Shown in pieces: positions 17,149 through 25,696 of a stretch of DNA of 64,000 bases; the first letter of the stretch is position 1, and each line of letters opens with the position of its first letter. The position numbers and the translations under genes are program-made. The DNA lies in NCBI RefSeq assembly GCF_900142785.1, contig NZ_FRCD01000001.1, forward strand, positions 248,001 through 312,000, read 5' to 3'. The stretch is from Chryseobacterium carnipullorum (GTDB lineage Bacteria > Bacteroidota > Bacteroidia > Flavobacteriales > Weeksellaceae). Under the pieces are notes generated by a model. That model was given only the letters and a program-made list of their open reading frames with translations. It made no database searches and was not told where the DNA came from.

Positions 17149-17559
17149 TTAGCAATACTCATCAAAAGCTGCCTGAAGATTGGCTGCAATAGCACCTGCA
17201 GGGTTTCCTTCAATGTGGTGTCTTTCAAGCATGTGAACCAATTCTCCGTCTTTGAAAAGCGCTACACAAGGAGAGCTTGGAGGGAATGGAGCAAGATGTT
17301 TTCTTGCTTCTGCTACAGCTTCTGTATCAAATCCTGCAAAAACAGTTGTTAAATGATCAGGTTTTTTATCTCCTGTCAAAGAATATACCACACCTGGTCT
17401 TGCTGCACCTGCCGCACATCCACATACTGAATTGATAACCAATAGAGTTGTTCCTGACTGCTTTAGAGCCTCCTCTACCTGTGCTGGAGATGTTAGATCT
17501 TCGAAACCTTTATCTGTAAGTTCTGCCTTCATTGGCATTACTAAATCTGTTGGATACAT
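17149..17559 (-). CDS. BrxA/BrxB-family bacilliredoxin (DUF1094)
   Basis: A 136-residue thioredoxin-fold protein of the YphP/YqiW family. The active site is CGC (C46-G47-C48) in NSVCGCAAGAARPG, the family signature; the partly buried first Cys is the nucleophile. Family members in Bacillus remove bacillithiol from mixed disulfides. Whether this organism makes bacillithiol cannot be told from the window, though several Bacteroidota do. The gene is monocistronic, with its own terminator at 17097-17126. Confidence 0.92.
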   Translation of the reverse strand: MYPTDLVMPMKAELTDKGFEDLTSPAQVEEALKQSGTTLLVINSVCGCAAGAARPGVVYSLTGDKKPDHLTTVFAGFDTEAVAEARKHLAPFPPSSPCVALFKDGELVHMLERHHIEGNPAGAIAANLQAAFDEYC

Positions 17560-17953
17560 ATATTTTGTTTTTTATCACTACAAAGTTAAGCAATTCTTCG
17601 CTTTTGTTCAATATATAAAAACTATCAATCGTTTAGTCAGATAAAATTAATACAATATTAATATTACAATAATATTGAAAAAAATATGAAGTAAAATTAT
17701 GAATAACAAGAATTATTTATTAAATTTGAAATGATTCTGAAAAACAAACGACCATGAAAAAAACATTTACTGCTTTCCCTCGAGCGTTCCAATTATTTAA
17801 TACGGCATGATGACGTAGTTGAATAACCACTTATTTAGTTTTGAATGATGATAAACTGAATTAATAATTATGAATATCCAAAAATGAATCCCGGAACGTG
17901 AACGCTCCGGGATTCTTTAATCAAATCGATATGCAAAGGTTGGATATCCTGTT
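17560..17953. other. Intergenic region between bacilliredoxin and yqeY genes (394 bp)
   Basis: Very AT-rich. On the plus strand it has a good -7 box TAAATTTG (17721-17728), a tiny 18-codon open frame (17754-17810) and the hairpin at 17886-17915. These could form a short RNA unit of about 185 nt. On the minus strand the same hairpin serves as terminator of the dcw operon. No longer gene is present. Confidence 0.5.
17880..17915 (-). terminator. Terminator at the end of the dcw cluster
   Basis: GAATCCCGGA (17886-17895) pairs perfectly with TCCGGGATTC (17906-17915), and the inner bases extend the stem. On the minus strand the stem is followed by ATTTTT, 38 bp past the yqeY stop. On the plus strand it has only TTT, so it is weaker there. 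Confidence 0.85.
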
Positions 17954-18400
17954 TTATGAAAGAAGCTTTTTAGCCATCTCGGAAATACTTTTTCCGTCTG
18001 ACTTTCCTGCTAATGCTTTTGAAGCAGCTCCCATTACCTTTCCTAGGTCTTTGGCAGACTCAGCTCCGGTTTGGGAAATAATATTCTTAATTTCTGTTTC
18101 CAGTTCTTCCGGGCTCAGTTGCTTAGGCAGAAACTGTTCAATTACTTTCGATTGTGCCTCTTCTACTTCTGCAAGGTCATTTCTTCCCTGGGCTGTAAAC
18201 TGTTCGAAAGAGTCTTTACGCTGCTTGATCATTCTCTGAAGAATGGCAATTTCCTGTTCAACAGAAACTTCAGCACCTCTAGCTTCCGTTTTTAGATTTA
18301 AAATCTGAGCTTTTACAGCTCTCAGAGAATCCAGAGCAACTCTGTCTTTTTCTCTCATCGCTGTTTTAATCGCTTCGCTTATGGTATTTTCTAAACTCAT
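17954..18400 (-). CDS. GatB/YqeY domain-containing protein
   Basis: A 148-residue protein of the YqeY family (MSLENTISEAIKTAMREKD, then LRAVKAQILNLKTE and the C-terminal GKVMGAASKALAGKSDGKSI motif). YqeY resembles the tRNA-binding tail of GatB, which takes part in glutamine transamidation, but stand-alone members have no proven role. The ATG at 18398-18400 is preferred over an upstream in-frame start that would add 18 residues encoded in a repeat-like spacer. It is the last gene of the dcw cluster, as in many flavobacteria, followed by a strong terminator. Confidence 0.9.
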   Translation of the reverse strand: MSLENTISEAIKTAMREKDRVALDSLRAVKAQILNLKTEARGAEVSVEQEIAILQRMIKQRKDSFEQFTAQGRNDLAEVEEAQSKVIEQFLPKQLSPEELETEIKNIISQTGAESAKDLGKVMGAASKALAGKSDGKSISEMAKKLLS

Positions 18401-18430
18401 GGTATATAATTTATCAATGTAAAAGTGTAT

Positions 18431-18481
18431 CAATGTACCAATTTGAACAAGCAATTGTTACACTGTTAAATTGATACATTG
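18431..18481. repeat. Imperfect palindrome in the yqeY-ftsZ spacer
   Basis: CAATGTACCAATTTGAACA (18431-18449) is nearly the reverse complement of 18464-18481, with one mismatch and one bulge. It is built from TATCAATGTA-like units that recur in other dcw spacers. Confidence 0.6.
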
Positions 18482-18490
18482 TTACATTAT

Positions 18491-20413
18491 TTAGTCAACA
18501 TCTTTATTTAAAAATCTGTTTTCTCTTACCTGCATAGATCCATTGTTGTCAGACAGATAGGTGTTGATATTCTGGTCTGATGCGTTGTTTCCGTCGATAG
18601 AGATATTCTTTCTTTTGAAAGCCGGAACAGATTCGAATTCGCTGGTACTGTCAAAACTTTGGTAGCGTGAGTTGAATTCTTTTAATTTATTTCTTCTCTC
18701 CACAATTCTTTCCTGATCAACTGCTTTATTCACAAAAGTGAATTCTGATTCTGCAGATTTTGGCGTTTGAATTTCTGTTTTTTCTTCAAAAGCAGGCTTT
18801 GTTTCAGCTTTTGGTTCTTCATATCTTGTCTGGAAGATGGCTTCAGCTGCCTGAACAGGAATTTCAGTTACTGCACCGGCAGGAGCGGTAAACTCTGCTT
18901 TGGGTTGTCCGTAATCTGTTTTAGGCTCGTTGGATGAAGGCTGATTGTTGACAAAGAAACTGAACTCAACAGGTTTTTCGTTTGAGAAAGCATTCGTAGC
19001 CGGTGAAGATGGAGTATCGTCTTTTCTGGAATCAAAGTCAAATTTGAAAGATTCAATTTCCAGATCATTTGGATCTTCTCCTTCTTCATCATAAGAGAAT
19101 AAGCTGTAAGACTCTTCTTCCTGTTCTTCTTCATTTCTCCAGTCACGAGAAGCGTTGTTAGGCGTATCTTGTTCTTTATCAAAGAATTTTATTTCTGTTT
19201 TAATCTGCTCTTCCTCAATAATCATTTTTTTTTCAGAAGACTTCATCCCGAATTGCGGAGCATCGCTGTCCTCATCATCCAGTCTGAATGTGTGCTTTCC
19301 GCCGAATTCACGGTTTGTTTCAGAAGTTGTTTCTCTTTCTTCTCTTGTTTTAAAAGGAGAGGTTTTTGGAGCATCAAAACTGTCATTCAGACTGATTCTG
19401 ATCTTCTCAGTAGGACCCGCAAATCTTTTGCTGTCGTTTGAAAAACCTGTAGCGATGACAAGAACGCTTACAGAATCTCCCAATTCTTCATCAGCACCGA
19501 CTCCGAAAATAATATCTGCGGTATTTCCTGCTTCTTTCTGGATGTGGTCCATAATAACCCCGATCTCATCCATGGTTACTTCTTCAGCACCACTTCTGAT
19601 CAATAGAAGAACGTTTTTAGCACCGGTGATCTTGTTGTCATTCAACAACGGAGAATCCAGTGCCTTTTTAACTGCTTCTTCGGCTTTGTTTTCTCCAGAG
19701 GCAATTCCTGTAGACATCAGGGCTGTCCCAGAGTTCTGAAGTACAGATTTAGCATCTCTAAAGTCAATGTTTACATCAAAATAACCGGTAATAACTTCTG
19801 CCATTCCTTTGGCGGCATTGGTTAAAACTTCATCGGCTTTTGAGAATCCCTGTTTAAATCCAAGGTTTCCGAACTGCTGTCTCAGTTTATCGTTATTGAT
19901 CACAATCAGTGAGTCAACATTATTTCTTAGTTTTTCAAGACCAATCTCGGCTTGTTCAAGTCTTCTTTTACCTTCAAAGCTGAAAGGAACGGTAACAATA
20001 CCTACCGTCAGAATTCCCATATCTTTAGCTACCTTGGCAATGACCGGAGCTGCTCCGGTACCTGTACCACCGCCCATTCCGGCTGTGATGAATACCATCT
20101 TGGTATTCTGGCCCATGCACGCTTTGATGTCTTCGATGCTTTCAATAGCCGATTTTTCTCCTACTTCAGGATCTGCTCCTGCCCCCAATCCTTCAGTAAT
20201 GGTGGTACCAAGCTGTACTTTATTGGCAACGGGGTTATTATCTAAAGTCTGGGCATCTGTATTACAGACCACGAAATCTACTCCGTAAATTCCTTTTTCG
20301 TACATGTGCTTCAATGCGTTGTTTCCACCGCCTCCTACACCGATTACTTTTATAATGGATGAATTTCCTTTTGGCAAATCAAATGAAAATCCTTGTGTAT
20401 CTATATTTTCCAT
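18491..20413 (-). CDS. ftsZ: Cell division protein FtsZ
   Basis: Tubulin-like GTPase that forms the cytokinetic ring. From the ATG at 20411-20413 it has 640 residues; the longer frame adds 22 repeat-encoded residues. GVGGGGNNA (26-34), the tubulin signature GGGTGTG (114-120), and the T7 catalytic loop NIDFRD (215-220) are intact. The GTPase core ends near 340. It is followed by about 300 residues of acidic, Glu/Asp/Ser-rich linker, far longer than in E. coli FtsZ (383 aa total) but usual for Bacteroidota, and a short conserved tail. The gene follows ftsA in the dcw order. Confidence 0.98.
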   Translation of the reverse strand: MENIDTQGFSFDLPKGNSSIIKVIGVGGGGNNALKHMYEKGIYGVDFVVCNTDAQTLDNNPVANKVQLGTTITEGLGAGADPEVGEKSAIESIEDIKACMGQNTKMVFITAGMGGGTGTGAAPVIAKVAKDMGILTVGIVTVPFSFEGKRRLEQAEIGLEKLRNNVDSLIVINNDKLRQQFGNLGFKQGFSKADEVLTNAAKGMAEVITGYFDVNIDFRDAKSVLQNSGTALMSTGIASGENKAEEAVKKALDSPLLNDNKITGAKNVLLLIRSGAEEVTMDEIGVIMDHIQKEAGNTADIIFGVGADEELGDSVSVLVIATGFSNDSKRFAGPTEKIRISLNDSFDAPKTSPFKTREERETTSETNREFGGKHTFRLDDEDSDAPQFGMKSSEKKMIIEEEQIKTEIKFFDKEQDTPNNASRDWRNEEEQEEESYSLFSYDEEGEDPNDLEIESFKFDFDSRKDDTPSSPATNAFSNEKPVEFSFFVNNQPSSNEPKTDYGQPKAEFTAPAGAVTEIPVQAAEAIFQTRYEEPKAETKPAFEEKTEIQTPKSAESEFTFVNKAVDQERIVERRNKLKEFNSRYQSFDSTSEFESVPAFKRKNISIDGNNASDQNINTYLSDNNGSMQVRENRFLNKDVD

Positions 20414-20446
20414 AACTATGCTTTTTATAATTGACGATTGATGAAT

Positions 20447-20510
20447 GATAATTGATGAGTGATAAAGGGCTCGATGCAATAAGCGGTCTGCTTTTTATTT
20501 ATCAATTATC
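20447..20510. repeat. Imperfect inverted repeat in the ftsZ-ftsA spacer
   Basis: GATAATTGAT (20447-20456) and ATCAATTATC (20501-20510) are exact inverted copies. Both lie in longer degenerate tracts of TGATGAATGATAA type with partial complementarity. Confidence 0.55.
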
Positions 20511-20534
20511 AATAATCTTCTATCATTTATATTT

Positions 20535-21920
20535 TTACTCTACTTCTTCAAAGAATTTTTTTACTTTTTCCATAAGCGACTGCCCGAACGTGAGCTTCGC
20601 TCTTCTGTTTTCCTGCTGCTGGGTAACAACGGCCTGTTGCTCCTGAACTGTAGCTGTCGGCTGAATTGGCTGAATTGTTTCTGTCTGTACTTCAGCAGTT
20701 TCTGCTTTAGCAATTTCTTCTTCTACGAGCTCTTCAGCTTCAGCCCCCTGCTTTTTGTCCCGAATCTTTAAACTCTCCATCAGCAAGCCGATTGAAGTAG
20801 CAAATTCCGGGCCTTTCAGGTACTGGTTTTTATCGTTGGCAATATATTCATTGGCAAAACCAATTCTGCTGTCAAAACCTGTGGTATAATTGGCCAGCTG
20901 ACGAAGGTGTTTCAAGTTGGATCCGCCTCCTGTAAGGACAATCCCTGCGATCAGCTTTTTCTTTTGCTCAAATGCTCCGTAGGCTTTTAATTCGGTGTTA
21001 ACCATTTCCAGAATTTCTTCTACTCTGGCATTGATGATCTGTGCCAGGGTTTTAAGAGAAATTTCCTTGTCCGGTCTTCCGTGAAGTCCAGGAATGGTAA
21101 CAAATGTACTGTCTTTTTCCAATTCCGGAACAGCAGAACCGAATTTTACTTTCAGTTGTTCTGCGTGTTTCTCAATGATGGAACATCCTTCTTTGATATC
21201 TTCCGTAATAATACCGCCTCCGTAAGGGATTACGCAGGTATGGCGAATGATATTGTCTTTGAAGATAGCAATATCTGTAGTACCGCCTCCTATATCTACA
21301 ATAGCAACGCCGGCTTCTTTTTCTTCTTTGGTCAGTACGGCTTCTGAAGATGCCAGAGGTTCAAGCGTAAGGGCTTCCATTTCAAGGCCTGCTTCTCTTA
21401 CACATCTTGCGATGTTTCGGATGCTGCCCATTTGACCTACTACCACGTGAAAATTGGCCTCTAAGCGTTTTCCATGCATTCCAACGGGCTCCTGTATTTC
21501 GCCCTCGGAATCCACTTTATACTCCTGGGGAAGGACATGGATGATTTCTTCTCCGGGAAGCATGACCAGTTTCTTTACCTGATCCTTGAGTGCTTCGATG
21601 TCGTCGTCTGTAATAAATTTGTCCGGATGCTCACGCATAATATAGTCGGAATGCTGGAGAGAACGGATGTGTTTTCCTGCAATACCTACCGTAACTTTAC
21701 GGATGGGAACTCCTGCGCTGGATTGTGCTTCAGAAACGGCGGCCTTGATTGAATTAATGGTTTGTGAAATATTATTCACAATCCCTTTATGAACTCCAAG
21801 ACTTTTGGCCTTCCCGACCCCGAGAATTTCTATCTTCCCGTGTGCATTCCTCCTTCCGACTATCGCGACAATTTTCGTTGTCCCGATGTCCAGACCTACT
21901 GAATACTCTTGATTTTCCAT
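20535..21920 (-). CDS. ftsA: Cell division protein FtsA
   Basis: Actin-like ATPase of 461 residues that tethers FtsZ filaments to the membrane and recruits late division proteins. Phosphate loop 1 is GLDIGTTKIVAIVG (9-22), phosphate loop 2 is IVDIGGGTTDIAIF, and the adenosine motif is IVLTGGGSNLKHL. The 1C/SHS2 subdomain occupies about residues 85-165. A Gln/Thr-rich linker precedes the C-terminal amphipathic helix (LTFGQSLMEKVKKFFEEVE), the membrane-targeting sequence. The gene lies between ftsQ and ftsZ, the usual order. Confidence 0.97.
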   Translation of the reverse strand: MENQEYSVGLDIGTTKIVAIVGRRNAHGKIEILGVGKAKSLGVHKGIVNNISQTINSIKAAVSEAQSSAGVPIRKVTVGIAGKHIRSLQHSDYIMREHPDKFITDDDIEALKDQVKKLVMLPGEEIIHVLPQEYKVDSEGEIQEPVGMHGKRLEANFHVVVGQMGSIRNIARCVREAGLEMEALTLEPLASSEAVLTKEEKEAGVAIVDIGGGTTDIAIFKDNIIRHTCVIPYGGGIITEDIKEGCSIIEKHAEQLKVKFGSAVPELEKDSTFVTIPGLHGRPDKEISLKTLAQIINARVEEILEMVNTELKAYGAFEQKKKLIAGIVLTGGGSNLKHLRQLANYTTGFDSRIGFANEYIANDKNQYLKGPEFATSIGLLMESLKIRDKKQGAEAEELVEEEIAKAETAEVQTETIQPIQPTATVQEQQAVVTQQQENRRAKLTFGQSLMEKVKKFFEEVE

Positions 21921-21987
21921 TTTATGTCGATTTGATTTTTTTCTACTTTTTCATGTCAGGGAACGTGTCCCGTTTTTTTAATCAAAC

Positions 21988-22028
21988 TGGATGTTATCCA
22001 ATTATATGCTAAATTGTCCCTTTGGGAC
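21988..22028. repeat. REP-like twin hairpin, ftsA-ftsQ spacer
   Basis: Hairpin A is TGGAT-GTT-ATCCA (21988-22000). Hairpin B is GTCCC-TTT-GGGAC (22016-22028). Both have perfect arms and 3-nt loops. The same A-B pair, in the same order and orientation, lies at 25653-25693 and 31596-31638. A further GGGA/TCCC dyad lies at 21959-21971. Confidence 0.75.
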
Positions 22029-22034
22029 TCTTTG

Positions 22035-23000
22035 TTATTCTATTTTTACTTTTGCTTTAGGCTTTGCAGCTGCGGGCTTTTTCTCTGTTTTTTTAGTTTC
22101 CTTTGGTTTGGCGGTCGTTTTTGGTTTTATTTTTTCCTTCGGTTTTACAGAAGGGGCTTTTGCTTTTTTAGTTTCTGCCATTTTAGGCATGGCTTCCGGT
22201 TTTTTGGCTACGGTCAGCAACGGGGCCTTTGCCAGTTCCAGATTTCCTGCTTTCAGAATACTGTCGTTTTCTTTGAAATAAGGATTTAAAGTCGTTACAA
22301 TCTGGTTCTGGTATTTTACAGAGACCATGCTGTACTTTTGGGGGTCCTGGAATACCAGATATTTTTCTACAAAAGTTTTTAAACCTTTTACCTTAAACTC
22401 TATATTGTCTAGATCTCCTATTTCCACCTTATAATTTCCATCACTGGTCAGAAGATTATAATCGCCTTTGCTTTTTGAAATTCCTATAAAAAACTTTTTG
22501 CTGAAATCATCTTTATCAATTTTTTCAACCAGTTCTGCCAGCTTTTCATATTCATCCGGTTTTACATCTCCGGTTACCAGCATACATGGGTGAGAATAGG
22601 TCCTGGAAATAGGAAATTCAGTTCCTTTTTCATCCACATAAAAGTCTCTACCGTCTTTATTTAATCTGAATACAGGGACTCTCTGTTTGATATCCAGATA
22701 GAGTTTCCCGTTCAGGTTCAAATAGACATTGGCACTGTCTACCGCGGGAAGAGAATTAATTTTCTTTTCAAGTACGGGAATATTCAGGTCTCCCACTTTT
22801 CCGGAAGGGTTTTCTTTTTTTACAATTTCCCGGATATCTTTTTCATCAATGAAATAGACCGGAGTTTTTTCATTCATTTTTACAGAAATCTTATTGTCCG
22901 TAATCTTCTGGCCGCTGAATCTCTTCAATGAGAAACTCAGCAGTAATCCGAGGATGATCACTGTGACAGCAATTTTTAATATTCTGTATTTATTTTTCAT
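22035..23000 (-). CDS. ftsQ: Cell division protein FtsQ/DivIB
   Basis: Bitopic divisome protein of 321 residues that links FtsL and partners to the early ring. It has a short cytoplasmic start, one membrane helix (about 6-26), a periplasmic POTRA-like domain (about 35-105, with TPVYFIDEKDIREIV) and a beta domain to about 250. The last 70 residues are an unusually long Lys/Pro/Ala-rich basic tail (KPKEKIKPKTTAKPKETKK) with likely disorder and affinity for anionic wall polymers. It lies between murC and ftsA in the standard order. Confidence 0.92.
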   Translation of the reverse strand: MKNKYRILKIAVTVIILGLLLSFSLKRFSGQKITDNKISVKMNEKTPVYFIDEKDIREIVKKENPSGKVGDLNIPVLEKKINSLPAVDSANVYLNLNGKLYLDIKQRVPVFRLNKDGRDFYVDEKGTEFPISRTYSHPCMLVTGDVKPDEYEKLAELVEKIDKDDFSKKFFIGISKSKGDYNLLTSDGNYKVEIGDLDNIEFKVKGLKTFVEKYLVFQDPQKYSMVSVKYQNQIVTTLNPYFKENDSILKAGNLELAKAPLLTVAKKPEAMPKMAETKKAKAPSVKPKEKIKPKTTAKPKETKKTEKKPAAAKPKAKVKIE

Positions 23001-23006
23001 AATTTT

Positions 23007-23102
23007 TGTACAATGTAAAAAGTACAGTGTACTATTGTATTTTAATTAGTTACTTTATTAAATGGTCTCTGTGCATTGTATTTTTTACCTTTTACTTTGT
23101 AC
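23007..23102. repeat. Imperfect palindrome around the ftsQ-murC spacer
   Basis: TGTACAATGTAAAAAGTACA (23007-23026) faces an inverted, degenerate counterpart ending in TTTACTTTGTACA at 23102. The right arm runs into the 3' end of murC. Confidence 0.5.
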
Positions 23103-24458
23103 AGAAGAATTTATCCACTCACAAATAGGATCATACAGGGTGTCAATATTTCCTGCGCCTACGGTAAGAAGGATGTCAAAATCTTTTTCTTTTATTTTTT
23201 CAAAAGCACCGGATAGTTCGGATTTCTCTTTTTTCTCTAAAGTCACCTTTTCTAATAACCAGTCAGACGTTATTCCTTCAAAATTTTCCTGAAGTTCTCT
23301 TGCAGGATAAATGTCGAGAAGGATAAGCTCATCCGATTGGCTCAGGCTTTCTGCAAATCCATCAGCAAAATCTCTTGTTCTGCTGAAAAGATGGGGCTGA
23401 AAGACCACCAAGAGTTTTTTATCAGGGTAAAATGTTCTGATAGAGCTCACAACCGCATTGATTTCTGTTGGGTGATGGGCATAGTCATCGATATAAATTT
23501 TACCGTTTGGATAAATATGTTTGGTATATCTTCTTTTAATTCCTTTAAAATTGGCAATAGCCTTTTTCAGTGTTTCAAAATCTACGCCTAAATTGTGAAG
23601 AATAGCCAAAGCTGCCGTTGCATTTTCTACATTATGGATTCCCGGAATTTCCCACACAAAATCTTTGACGGTTTCAGAAGGAGTATGGAAATCAAAATAG
23701 ATTTTATCATGATCCATACGCAGGTTGTCTGAATAGTAATCTGCTTCTTCATTGACGGCATAGGTCTGATGTGCTCTGCCGATATCCAATCCTTTTCTTA
23801 CGAATAACTGTTGGTCATTCGGAACAAGAGCTGCAAATTGCTTGAACCCTTCTTCAATATGGCTTTTATCGCCATAAATATCCAGATGGTCTGCATCGGT
23901 GGAAGTTACCACAGCCCAGTCCGGAGAAAGGCTCAGGAAGCTTCTGTCGTATTCATCTGCTTCTACTACGGAATATTCTGTTCCATTGTACAGGAAGTTT
24001 GATTTAAAATTTTCAGAAATCCCTCCCAAAAAGCATGAAAATGGAAGATCAGCCTCTTTGCAAAGGTGAGAAACCAATGTAGAAGTTGTTGTTTTCCCAT
24101 GGGTTCCTGCGACGGCAATACAGTCTGTGTTTTCTGTAATAAGACCTAAAACCTTCGCCCTTTTTAAAACTTCAAACTGATTTTGATTGAAATAATCTAA
24201 AATTCCCAAAGTTTTAATGGCAGGCGTGTAGATGACCAGCGTATTTTCTTTTTGAAGTGTGGTTATTTTTTCGTCAATATGATCTTCAAAAACAATATCA
24301 ATTCCTTCTTGCATCAGGAGGGTGGTAAGCTTGGTATTGGTTTTATCATACCCCAGCACTTTTTTGCCCGAAGCATGGAAATAACGTGCTAATGCACTCA
24401 TTCCAATACCTCCGATTCCTACGAAGTAATAATTTTGATATGTGTCTAAAATGTTCAT
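23085..24458 (-). CDS. murC: UDP-N-acetylmuramate--L-alanine ligase MurC
   Basis: Cytoplasmic ligase of 457 residues that adds the first amino acid, L-alanine, to UDP-MurNAc. The N-terminal dinucleotide-like fold has GIGGIGMS (14-21), the ATP P-loop is GTHGKTTT (118-125), and ADEYDRSFLSL and the DDYAHHPTEI motif characteristic of MurC are present. All three Mur ligase domains are complete and the length is normal. It lies between ftsQ and murG. Its 3' end overlaps the spacer palindrome, so the last residues (about 452-457) are encoded in repeat-like DNA. Confidence 0.98.
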   Translation of the reverse strand: MNILDTYQNYYFVGIGGIGMSALARYFHASGKKVLGYDKTNTKLTTLLMQEGIDIVFEDHIDEKITTLQKENTLVIYTPAIKTLGILDYFNQNQFEVLKRAKVLGLITENTDCIAVAGTHGKTTTSTLVSHLCKEADLPFSCFLGGISENFKSNFLYNGTEYSVVEADEYDRSFLSLSPDWAVVTSTDADHLDIYGDKSHIEEGFKQFAALVPNDQQLFVRKGLDIGRAHQTYAVNEEADYYSDNLRMDHDKIYFDFHTPSETVKDFVWEIPGIHNVENATAALAILHNLGVDFETLKKAIANFKGIKRRYTKHIYPNGKIYIDDYAHHPTEINAVVSSIRTFYPDKKLLVVFQPHLFSRTRDFADGFAESLSQSDELILLDIYPARELQENFEGITSDWLLEKVTLEKKEKSELSGAFEKIKEKDFDILLTVGAGNIDTLYDPICEWINSSVQSKR

Positions 24459-24480
24459 TCTTTTTGTATTAATGTATGAT

Positions 24481-24530
24481 GTACAATGTATTGATGTATG
24501 TTTTTGTCGTTAATACATTCTACACTGTAC
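24481..24530. repeat. Inverted repeat in the murC-murG spacer
   Basis: GTACAATGTA (24481-24490) and TACACTGTAC (24521-24530) are inverted copies with one mismatch, set in TATTAATGTATGATG-type low-complexity DNA. The right arm overlaps the murG stop region. Confidence 0.5.
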
Positions 24531-25629
24531 TTTTTACAGTTTTAAATATCTCATCTACAATCTCTTTCGCCGCATTAGGTTTGGCAAAATATTCGAGGTT
24601 ATGAGACATTTCATTTCTTAAACTTTCACTGCTGCAGATCTCTTCCAGTGTATTCCAGAATTTTTCCTGCATTTCAGAGTCTTTTACCATTCTGGCTGCA
24701 TTTTTTTCAACCAGATTCATGGCATTTTTAGTCTGGTGATCTTCTGCCGCAAACGGAAAGGGTACCAGAAGAACAGGTTTCTTCGCTACTGCCAGCTCTG
24801 AAATGGCAATGGCCCCTGCTCTTGAAACAATGATGTCTGCTGCGGAGTAGGCCGTTTCCATGTCTTTGATGAATTCATGGATCTGGATGTTTCTGCTTTC
24901 AGAGTCTTTTGTTTCTTCTACGATGTCTTTATAATCAAGCTTTCCTGTCTGCCAGATCAGCTGATAATCATTTTTTACAAGTTCGTTTAGATGAGATCTC
25001 CACGCATTGTTTAATGTTCTGGAACCTAAAGAACCGCCTACGGAAAGAATGGTAAGTTTATCTTTACTTAATCCCATTTTTTCTTTTGCCTGTGCTGTTT
25101 CTGTCATTCCTGTGATGATATTCTCACGAATAGGGTTCCCCAGGAATTTTATTTTTTCAGCAGGAAAGCCTTCTACTTTCGGATAGGCTGTGAAAACTGC
25201 TTTTGCCTTTTTGCTCAAAATTTTATTGGTCACTCCGGCATGGGCATTCTGCTCCTGAATAAAGATAGGAATTCCCAGTTTGCTTGCTTCATACAAAGCG
25301 GGTCCGCTTGCAAAACCTCCTGTCCCTACTGCAAAATCCGGAGAGAAATTTCTAATAATCTTTTTCGATTTAGATAAACTTTTCAAAATTTTGAAAGGCA
25401 GTCCTAAATTCGACAGCATATTTCCTCTGTCGATTCCGGCAATATCAATTCCTTCAATTTTATAACCTGCCTGCGGAACTTTTTCCATTTCCATTTTTCC
25501 GTTGGCGCCAATGAACAAAAATTCGGTATCAGGAAATCTTTTTTTGATTTCGTCTGCAATGGCGATAGCCGGGAAGATATGTCCTCCTGTTCCGCCGCCT
25601 GATAATACTACTTTTAGTTTTTGGTTCAT
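24520..25629 (-). CDS. murG: UDP-GlcNAc transferase MurG
   Basis: Membrane-associated glycosyltransferase of 369 residues that adds GlcNAc to lipid I to make lipid II. The N-terminal GGGTGGHIFPA (11-21) binds the lipid-linked acceptor, and GTGGFASGP is present. The C-terminal Rossmann domain carries LSVGGSLGSRTLN and the donor-binding segment SRAGAIAISELAVAKKPVLLVPFP (Glu in AISEL). Length and motifs are standard. It lies between ftsW and murC, and its start is next to a REP-like twin hairpin. Confidence 0.97.
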   Translation of the reverse strand: MNQKLKVVLSGGGTGGHIFPAIAIADEIKKRFPDTEFLFIGANGKMEMEKVPQAGYKIEGIDIAGIDRGNMLSNLGLPFKILKSLSKSKKIIRNFSPDFAVGTGGFASGPALYEASKLGIPIFIQEQNAHAGVTNKILSKKAKAVFTAYPKVEGFPAEKIKFLGNPIRENIITGMTETAQAKEKMGLSKDKLTILSVGGSLGSRTLNNAWRSHLNELVKNDYQLIWQTGKLDYKDIVEETKDSESRNIQIHEFIKDMETAYSAADIIVSRAGAIAISELAVAKKPVLLVPFPFAAEDHQTKNAMNLVEKNAARMVKDSEMQEKFWNTLEEICSSESLRNEMSHNLEYFAKPNAAKEIVDEIFKTVKSTV

Positions 25630-25652
25630 TTTCTTTTTATGTTGATATTTTG

Positions 25653-25693
25653 ATAGGACTGCGTCCTATTTTGTTAAATCGTCCCGTTGGGAC
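25653..25693. repeat. REP-like twin hairpin, murG-ftsW spacer
   Basis: Hairpin A is ATAGGAC-TGC-GTCCTAT (25653-25669) with a 7-bp stem. Hairpin B is GTCCC-GTT-GGGAC (25681-25693) with a 5-bp stem. The two are joined by an 11-nt AT-rich linker ending in TTAAATC, which recurs before hairpin B at 31626. Confidence 0.8.
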
Positions 25694-25696
25694 TCT

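Noticed and set aside
17754-17810. 18-codon open frame starting ATGAAAAAAACATTTACTGC
   Set aside because: Too short, no family or conserved composition; mentioned only as part of a possible small RNA unit.
19155-19739. 194-codon plus-strand frame antisense to ftsZ
   Set aside because: Exact antisense shadow of a strongly conserved gene; Ser/Leu-rich translation is the usual artefact of antisense reading.
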